The notes beneath the pieces were generated by a model. It was not told the origin of the DNA, searched no databases, and saw only the letters and a list, made by a program, of their open reading frames with translations. Below, in pieces: positions 55,373 to 64,000 of a DNA stretch of 64,000 bases (position 1 is its first letter; each line of letters begins with the position of its first letter). A program made the position numbers and the translations under genes. This stretch comes from Lichenostomus cassidix (Eukaryota; Chordata; Aves; Passeriformes; Meliphagidae), in the NCBI GenBank assembly GCA_008360975.2, contig CM039203.1:620001-684000 (forward strand). The letters are read 5' to 3'.

Positions 55373-58300
55373 ATGGAGCTCACATCCTCTCTGATGGAAA
55401 AAATCGCTCTGTTGGAACAAAAAATAGAGAAACAAGAACAAGAAATCCACCTGAAGGTAAAAGTCAGCCTCTTGCTGAGCCTGCTCTGCCCTGGCACAGG
55501 AGTTTTACCTCTCACACTTGTGTGGGCTCACAAGTTCATCTGAGGACTGCTCTGTTAATTACCCAAATGACCCCTTTGCACAGCGATAGAGCAGTTGGAT
55601 CAGGCCTTGGGGTGGCAGAGGGGACAGTCCCTGCTGTCACTTCTTGCAGCAGTGACTGTCAGCACCCTGGCACTAAGATCAGCAGCTCTTTCGCTTCAGA
55701 AATTTCTTTTTTCCCTCCTGTGGTGGTGCATTCCCCCTTTTGTTTTCTGAAATAGCAGCTGCTCATAGCAGAGTCATCCTGGAGCAGCCCTCTCTGCATC
55801 ACTGAATAGGATAAATACCCTTTAAAAGCTTAGAATAAATATGGATTTTTGTTTGGTTTGGGCGTTTTTTTAAGAAGTGGCTGCAGAGATGCTGGTTTGT
55901 TTCTAGATCAGCCCCTCCCTGATGTCTGAGCAGGAGCATCTCATGCAGAAGGGGCATTCCTGGAGTTCTCCATTTATCCCACCCCTCATTTGAGTCTAAT
56001 TAAGGTATTTGTGAGGTGATTCAGCCCTTCTGACCCTTTAGCCTGTCTCTGGCTGGAAGAGGACCTGCACCAGCCTCACTAATTGTCCCAGCCAGGACTA
56101 ATTGTGCCAACTCTGCCTGGAGGTGCTGAGGCCCAGGAACTGACCCAGGTTCACTGTTTGTTTTGCCCCTGAAGGACGAGAGGATTGCTGAACTCGAGGA
56201 GAAGATAAAGACTCTTCAGAAAGGAGAAGGTAAAAATTGTTCTCCCTTTGGCATCTGTGGCTACAGAGCTCTGGGTAAGGCAACAGATCAGGCTTGGGAC
56301 ATCTCTGAGCTGTCCTTGGCTCCAAAACCCAGGAGCCTCCTTGGTGAGAAGTCCCAGCTACACAGAGGGACCATTTCCCAAAGCAGATCTGCACTTTAAC
56401 TTGTATCTGTTACTCTGGTGTTGCGCAAAACATCATTTCCTGACCTCTTTTCTATGGGTTTCTAAGTTTCCATGAGTGCAAAGCCAACCACGAACACCCG
56501 AGGATGGTCAGAACACCAAAGAGCAGTAAACACTGCAAAGTTCAAACAGGCAGGAAAGCAGCTGAAAGAAACCATAAAACCTACTTGGAGTTTCCCACAG
56601 GATTCCAGGTCTGGGCTTCCTTGTCCTGCAAGGCAGCCTAACTCTAAATCAAACCCAGCTTTCAGTGAGTCACTGAAGGGCTTTTCCCCTATTCAGTTCC
56701 CTGGAATCCAGCAGCTTTCCAGCCCCAGCTGGAGCCCACACACCACACATTTCCTGCAATGGCTAAACTGACTTTTCTGGGCAGAGCTGTGGTGAGTTCT
56801 CCATTTCCTGAGCACAAAACAAACACGTATATCAAACCACAAACACGTGTTTTGTACCTCCTCGTGCATTGTTCTGCCATCCAGCCAAGGTTTTGAGATC
56901 CAGCTTTAGTGGACACCTGCTCATTTTGGGCTCCTTCAGACTGAAAGAGCCAAGCCATTTCCACTGAATAACTGCCAACAGCACCACTCACATCATCTCC
57001 CACAGCATAGAACTTCACCAGGGTTGTTCACAACTATCTTTCAGTCTGTCAGTGTTGTTGCCAAACCACACATGTTGAATTGTCACATTCACCTCCTATG
57101 TCCCACGGGTTGAGTTCGCTGAGCACAGGCAGGGCCTGCTGGGGCTCTGCCTTGTGTGACACAGGTGATTCACAGCTCTCCTTTGAGGTTCTACATAGAA
57201 ACATCAGGATTTCTCCTACAGATGCTTCTGACTCATCCACCTCAGAAGAACTGGAAATGAGGTGCCTTCAGCTGCAGAGACAGGTCTGGGAGATGGAGGT
57301 GAGGTACCTGCTCTGCTCACCCTGAGCCATCTGCTCCTTTGGTTCGAGATCATTGCAGTCCCAGTCTGGCCTTTTTCAAGCTGCCCCTTTGATCATCACA
57401 ACTCTTCAGCTCTGGAAAGAAAGAGCAGCTTGGATGTGAGCAACAGGGCAGGAGGAGGTTTTGAACACACAAACATCTGTGGCTCCTGTAAGCTGCTTTT
57501 TGATTTCCAGGGATGTAGAAAAGTCCCTTGCAGCTCCTGCAGTCTTGGAAGATTCCACTGCCACTACAAATCTTTTCTCCTCCCTTTTCCCTACTATTGA
57601 TAGAGCTGCTATCACTGCCCTGCCAGAGAGTCTGTCTGTCTGCCAGGGCCAAGGAGCCCCAAAACAAACCTCTTCCACCTCCCCTTCTGCCTCTCACAGT
57701 CACAACAAAATACTCTCAGGCTCCCATTTCCAGTTTTCTGAAGCTCTGGTCACGAACACTAATTTGACTTTCCTCTTTCAGCGGTTCCTGAATGACTATG
57801 GTCTGATTTGGGTTGGAGAGACACGAGACCAGCTGGAAGATACAGAATCACTCCAGGATGAAGAGGAGCTGCCAGGAAACCTCTGGAAGCCTGGTAAAGC
57901 ACCAGCACCCTTGGCTGAAGCTGCTCTCCCAGCTCCCACTGCATGCATAGAGAAAGGAGAGCAGATAAGCACCAAAACCTCAGCATTTGGGTCTTCAAAG
58001 TTTGTGATTCTGTGCCAAGATCTTCACATCAGTCCATCTCAGGGACTCAGACACGGAGCAATCTAACAGGAACTCAGCAGAATGTTTAATTTTATATACC
58101 TGTATTTTTTACACCCTTATCAGGGAAGAGGAGAGAATCTGATGGCTCAGCCCTTCAGGAGAAGGCCTCACAGCAGCTGTTTCCTGCAGGATTCACAAAC
58201 CCTGCACATTTGAGTCTTGCCTGCTCTAATGACATTGACATAGAGTGGGTGGAAAATGGAATCAGGTGCTTTGTGTACACAGGAGCTGTAGTAACTTACC

Positions 58301-61300
58301 CACAGTCTGGCTCCAGCAGAGAATATTGTTTGCCTTTCCTCCCAGCCACCATGTGCAGGATTTAATTGAGACCTGACTCTGCTGCCTGGGGTCCAAGCAG
58401 GTTTGGCAGTGGCTCCTTAGAAAGTGGTAGTAGAGAAAAAAATAAAATTATTTGGGCTGCAGAGCCAATGTTGCTTCCTAACCCCCATGCAAATATTAGA
58501 CTAGACCTTCCCTTAGATGCAGGAGAAGAGAGGCAGACAGAGATCAGAAGAAACAGTTTTGGTTTCAGCTCACTGACCCTTTTGAAGGGTTCAGATTTCT
58601 GCATCATCCTTTAGCAACTCATAAAAAGCAGAACAACCAAAGACTCTTAACTCAACATAGATCTTTTCTCTCATTTCCTCTTCTGACTTCATTCCTCTGT
58701 CCTGTCACAGCCCCTTTACTGCTTCACCCTGTCACCCTCAAACACCCAGAAAAACATCCTTGCCGAGTCCCTGCCCTGGTGCAGGCAGCTGCCTCTGTTT
58801 ACCCCTGGCACCTCCTCAGCACCTGTGCCCTGATCCATTGATCCAATCTGCCTAATCCAACTCGTGCAGCTCCTCATCATGCACTGCACAGGGACAGCAC
58901 AACACTTGTGAGAGGATAAACAAGGCCAGGAGCTGAGCGTGGGCCCCACGAGCTGCCCCTGGAGCTCGGAGTTTGCAGCTCCAGCTCTGCATCTCTGCCC
59001 CGCCCTTGTGGTTTTGCACACACCCATGTGGACCTGGCAAGTGGTGCACCACAGCAAAAGGTTGCACCACATTCTGCAAACATGTGAAAGCCATAGCACA
59101 GACAGCCCAAAAATGTCGGGGCTTAAACACACCTAGAATTCATACAGATAAATCTGTTCAGCCACCACCCCTTTCCCCAGTAACTCTGATCCCTCTGCCA
59201 CAGGTGAAGACGTTGTTTGCCAACACCAGATTGATTTTGATTTAATCTTGGAGAATGTTAAGGATTTGAACTCGCTGGTTGGAGAAGGCATCTCTCAGAT
59301 CGAGCACACAGCCCGGGGGGCTCGGCTGAGGCGGCCAGAGCCTCTCCCTCTCATCCTGTACCAAAATGGGATCATCCTGGGCAACGGAGCCTTCCGGCCC
59401 TACCAGCACCCAGCCACGCAGGTATGAAAGGGCTGGAGAGGAGTTAGTGTCATCCTGGCACCACTCACTAAGCCCCAGGAGAGGGGATGGGGCTTCTGAG
59501 CTCATGTCAGTCCTCCAAAGGAGCCCAGCTCCACGCCTGTATCCCCACAGTGCCTTTAAAGCCTTGTATGTCTGTGTGCAGTGATTTTTAGAGATGAAGA
59601 TTCTGTGTCTTTGATGCAGAGCTTTCTGCACGTCCACAACACCACAAACCCAGCAGAAAGATCAGTCCTGAGCTAAACAGAAAGTCTGAGGTGGGACCAT
59701 ATGCTCTCCTGTTGTTTCAGCAATGTCTGCAGGACATCATGGATGGCTATTTCCCCTCAGAGCTGCAGCCACGCTACCCCGATGGTGTTCCCTTGCAGGC
59801 AAGTGCCACACCCAGCTTTAGGGCAGAAATTGCTCTCTTGCTTCCCAAGACTGTTCAGGTTTTCTTTCATCCATCTGCTGGATGCTCCCCACAGCAAGTG
59901 GAGGTTTGTGGTGCTGTGCAGGTGTGTCTGGGGAAAAGGGAGGCAGGGAGGGCACCTGCAGCAGCCGTTAGAGGAAATGTTTCAGCATCAAGGTTCAAAG
60001 GTTTCTGTGCCTCAGTGAACCTGGCTTGAAACAAAGCTTCCAAGAGCACAGCATTGCTCTTACATTGCTCTGTAAGAGAAGCAGCACATGCAGGAAATGA
60101 AGAGCTGTGTCACAAAAAGGAGGGGGAAAAGGTTTTCAAATAGTTCCCCTGAAAAAGCCTTTAAACTGAGATTGAACAAGTACCTTGCAAAGAGGATGTC
60201 ATGAGACTATTTTTTGCCACAGTTTAAATGGATTTGGCCACCTGAGGTTCTCTTGGGCCCCAGTTTTTGATTTCTCAGAAATGGCAAAGAGCCAAAGCCA
60301 CATTTGCAGACAGAGAGCCTCTGAGGACTCAAATCTAGGTTTTGGAATGCACCTGAAACGTCAGCAGGCAGAACCAGAGGCTGGACCTACCCACTGCCAC
60401 GAAGAAACCAGGGCACAGCTGCATGAACAGGATGAGGTCAGGCCAGCTGGAGCAAGCTGGGAACTGTGAAAGTTAGGAAGTCACAAGGAAGGGGGATTGT
60501 GCAAAGCTCTGGGGACTGAGGTTCCCTATAACCTGTGCATCACTGGTTTCATTTGGGGTTTACGACTGCTGGTTGTCCTTACTCTGGTTTATTGGCTCTG
60601 ATGCAGCAAGAGGAGCTTGCACAACCGTCAGATTTGTTTCCAGGTCACTGACAGGAGGGATGTGGTGTTTCAGAAACAAGACCATCCAGGGAGCTTTCCT
60701 GGCCTTGGCCAGATGGTTGGTACTTCAGAATCCAGCAAAGTGCAGGAAACCTCTGAGATCACAGGTAAAATCCTAAACACACCTCAAAAGTGCAGCTTAT
60801 TCTCGAAGAGGAGGGTTCTGAAACCTTACCAGGGCAGTGCAGGTGGTAGCAGGGCAATGTGAGAGCCTCAGCAAGGAAGGCAACACTTCTGGGTCAGGGC
60901 CTGGTGTTGCCTCAGAAGGTGGGAGCCAGCAGCACACACAGGGTCCTCTCGTGTTAATCCTCCTACAGAATGAGACATGACAAGTAATAAAAGAATAGAA
61001 ATTCAGCAGATTTCCGAAAACATATCTGCCCTGTGCCTTTCTGAAAGGCCAAGCTCCTTCTACCTTCACCACATCAAAGGATGCTGAGGGAACCCTGCAG
61101 GTCTGGGGGGAAAGTTGCTTGTAAGCACCCCTCCTTTCTCCTACAAGCTCATTCCAAAAATGAGAGATCTTCAAACCAAATCAACCATAACTGTACTGAA
61201 TATGGGACAGTTTCTGTTCAGACTTTCACAACAGAATATGGGACATCAAAGGCCACAGATTCCTCATTTTGCTTCTAGACACTCACAGTCTGTGTAATCA

Positions 61301-63748
61301 GTACCTGACAGGGATGGGAAGTCAAACAGTCAGTCAGAGAGACAGAAATAAGTGGGTTTGTGGGTGCATCACTAAATAACCCACCAGCCTTACCTGCCTG
61401 CTGTGCATCCCAGCTGTGCACTGAACAGGCTGCACAGTTCTGGATGTTGACAGTCAAACATTCAGTGGAGCAGAAAGTGGGACAACTTCAAGGGAGGAAC
61501 TTGAGAGCCTCACATGGGTGCTGAGAGCTCTCCCTATCGGCTGCTGCGCTCTCTCCTTTCACCAAATCAGCCTCTTCTGAGGGAAAAATGTTTGTCACAA
61601 AGGTCACACACAGACATATCCCCCCTCTGCTCTCACAGGTCCCAAAGCCTCTTTGGAGCAGTTTCCCAACAAGCTTTCCAAGTCCCTGAAGCACAGAGGG
61701 AGAGTGGGCAGTGCCCGAGGTGTGGCCAGAGCAGCACCACAGGTACAAGTGGACTCCTCAGACACCCCCAGGAGCAGAGCAGGGACGATTCCCTGGACTC
61801 AGCTCCCTTCACAACACCAGCACTCCCTCCCTGGGCCTCTCTCAGGTCCATGTAGCCTCTCAGAGAGGCTGCAGCAGAGCACACGTGGCACTTGGCACCT
61901 GCCTCGGGGCTGTGCCAGCACTGGCTGCTCTCCCTGCAGCCCAGGCAGTGTTGACACTCACCTGGCTTTGCTTGCAGGGCTCTGATGGGCAGCAGAGCAG
62001 CAGAGAAATCCTGGTGGGAACATCCAGGCTGGCTGCCCTGGAGAGGTACAGGTAGAGCCCCCTAACCCCAGCCCTGTCAGGATATCCTCTTCCTCCTATT
62101 TCATCACTGCAGGTTTAGTTGAGGAAGTAAATGGACTTTCCCCTTTTATACCTCAGCAATAGTTAGAAAAAAGGCCAAGTTTGGTCTTTTGGGAAAACCA
62201 CTGAATTTTTCATGGCAAACATGCCATATTTTACATCTCGAACAAAAAGCTTCTGTTGTTCAAAATGTCACTTATTTATGTGAAAGCTTTCCTGACAGCA
62301 AGCCCAAGAATTTGAAACCATTGAAGGAGCTCTTTGCAATCATGTTAAGTGGGAGAATCCCTCCAGGAAACTGATGCCCAAGTTGGAGGTCTCACTAATA
62401 GCACTTTTCCATTCAGTCTTCTGGCAAGCCAAGACCCAAATAGCTCATAAAAAAAACCCCAAGCAGATTATTTTTAATCAAAGTAGGGCAAAGTACTTAC
62501 CAGACAGCCCTGATTTAAAATGAAAAAGCTAAAAAAAGTCTACAACCCTCTTCAAGGCACCTTCAGGCTGGGAAAGCAAAGCAGCATTTTGGGCAGTGGG
62601 TTGGTCTGGTTGCCCATGGTCAGATGGGGCCTCGTTCACTTCAAGGACATTCCCAAACATTAAACTCTCCTCCCCTTTTCTGGTCATGGAGGCTCTGCTT
62701 GTTGAGTGGAACTCACTCCTGGGCTGACAGGGTGTTCTGATCCCCAGGGTGAAGCCGACTGAGGAGGCTGAAGCTCGTGCCCCTGATTTCTGCACTCTGC
62801 GCATCAAATCCGAGAGCGGGGAGCAGACGTACGAGGTGAAGATGCTGCTCACAGACACCATCGGGGACCTGCGCCAGCACCTCGCCCACATCAGGTAACC
62901 CAGGACTCCCTGCCTTCCTTGCCTGGCTCTGTAGGACCCCAGAAAAGGGTTCTTGAAGCTCTGGAGCTTCAAACATCAGCCTGAGCTGGGTCACAGCCCC
63001 AGCCCTGTCCCAGACACTCTCCAGGCAGCAGTGCCATGGTCCTGAGAAACTCAGAGCATTTCATACCCACTTTTGCCATGCAGCAGCAGAGATAAGCTTC
63101 CTCTGTCCTCCCAAAATTGCCATCAGATCCAGGCCCATTGCTGCCTTTGTCTCCATCCAGCACTCACTCAATTTTTACCACCATTCCCAAGGTGCTAGAA
63201 GCTGAGCTGCAGCCTTTTCTTGGCTCAGCCAGCTCTGTGTCCCAACACACTCAATGCTGCCCAAGGGCTCACTCAGCCTATTGGTGACAGTTCCAGATGG
63301 CTGAGAGCCCCCTTTGCTCTCCCCTCTTCCCACTCCTGTTGCAGGCCATGGCCTCAGTGTGAGCCCAGCGTGAGCTCAGTGCTGCTGGGATGCACAAGCC
63401 TCCTTCCTTCCCACTGCAGCTGTGCAGCTGGAAAGGCTGCTCCGTGCCTGGCTGGCTGCAGTTTGGGCTGGAAGCCCTTTTTTTTTTTTGCTCTTGCATA
63501 ACCACAGCTGGATCAGTCAAAGCATCCCAGCAAAACCTTGGGGGATCCTTTGAGTAGGAAAGATTGTGCTGTTCTTTCCTAGGGGTGGAAACTCGGACTC
63601 GTATGAGATCATCAGCACCTTTCCCCAGAGGGTGTACACGGACAACTCCAGGAGCCTGCAGGAATGTGGGTTGGTCCCCAACGCCTCCCTGCTGCTGCGG
63701 AGAAAAGACCTCTCCCGACAGGAGGGGATGGAGCTGCAAACAGCATAG
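55373..63748 (+). CDS. UBXN11: UBX domain protein 11 (socius)
   Basis: Eleven coding exons, plus strand: 55373-55456, 56175-56229, 57222-57298, 57782-57893, 59204-59421, 59721-59798, 60644-60764, 61639-61742, 61978-62051, 62748-62894, 63583-63748; 1236 nt = 411 aa plus TAG. A noncoding exon ends at 54942, and exon 2 begins at 55356. Domains: coiled coil (about 8-72, LEQKIEKQEQEIHLK then LEEKIKTLQK and LQLQRQVWEMERFL); SEP domain (about 158-220, with LILYQNGIILGNGAFRPYQ and DIMDGYFPSELQPRYPDGVP); C-terminal UBX ubiquitin-like fold (about 322-402). The family binds p97/VCP through UBX and, for human UBXN11, Rnd GTPases. It lacks the Pro/Gly/Ser repeat tail of human UBXN11. The intron after 59798 has a GC donor (CAG|GCAAGT), required to keep frame into VTDRRD. 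Confidence 0.93.
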
Positions 63749-64000
63749 GAGCTCTGAACCCCGAGCTCTGCCTCTCACTGTTACCCAACCTGCCCTGGCT
63801 GGGAAGAAGGGAGAGGTTTTCTTTCCAGATTTAGTTTCATTGTGCCATTACACCTGGGATGGAGAGCAGAGAGGGCCAGGCCCAGTCCTGCTGCCTCACA
63901 GTGGGTCTGGTCCCCAAGACAGGTGGGCTCCCAACTGGGACACTTCCATCAGCTCACACCTGGGCTCCAGGCCTGGCTCCTCATCTCTGGGAAGGGTTGC
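63749..64000 (+). other. UBXN11 3'UTR, running off the window
   Basis: Follows the TAG stop. No canonical poly(A) signal occurs before the window ends, so the 3'UTR continues beyond it. Confidence 0.6.

Noticed and set aside
58130..58200. Possible extra UBXN11 exon after an acceptor-like TTATCAG
   Set aside because: The flanking exons (57893 and 59204) already join in frame and match the human order of segments without it.

Overview
The window is nuclear DNA from a bird, probably from a microchromosome. It carries spliced vertebrate genes with GT-AG introns, many of them very short (79-92 bp between CRYBG2 exons). GC-rich CpG-island promoters are present, and the only recognisable interspersed repeats are old 3' ends of CR1 LINEs, the typical avian family. 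The encoded proteins match the avian/mammalian orthologues I recall at the right lengths: HMGN2 90 aa, LIN28A 202 aa, DHDDS 333 aa. Gene order and relative orientation reproduce, in inverted view, the block I know from human 1p36.11 (UBXN11-CD52-CRYBG2-LIN28A-DHDDS-HMGN2). The mammalian ZNF683 locus, expected between LIN28A and CRYBG2, was not seen.

Layout: 1-4.26 kb is intergenic with no gene recognised. 4.26-7.9 kb is HMGN2 (minus, 6 coding exons, CpG/TATA/CCAAT promoter). 9.56-19.36 kb is DHDDS (minus, 8 coding exons plus an upstream noncoding exon and CRE-like promoter). 19.5-20.0 kb has a 15-bp tandem repeat and a CR1 copy. 20.17-34.2 kb is LIN28A (minus, 4 coding exons, ~3.6 kb 3'UTR with perfect let-7, miR-125 and miR-30 seed matches, ~7.9 kb intron 2). 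34-35.6 kb is the LIN28A CpG island. 35.6-43.1 kb has no recognisable gene but several AT-balanced islands that look like candidate conserved regulatory DNA. 43.1-50.65 kb is CRYBG2 (plus, large disordered N-terminal exon, twelve beta/gamma-crystallin motifs, C-terminal beta-trefoil). 51.3-51.5 kb is an unassigned minus-strand TATA/CCAAT promoter-like element. 51.7-53.5 kb is a tiny two-exon gene (minus) with the architecture and position of CD52. 54.8-63.75 kb is UBXN11 (plus, 11 coding exons, X-box/ZNF143-type promoter, one GC-AG intron).

The genes do not form an operon-like unit. They share location by deep synteny: nucleosome binding (HMGN2), dolichol synthesis (DHDDS), let-7 control and pluripotency (LIN28A), crystallin-fold scaffold (CRYBG2), GPI-anchored leukocyte peptide (CD52) and UBX/SEP cofactor (UBXN11). 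All exon coordinates were read by hand from splice sites and reading-frame continuity; no alignment was run.
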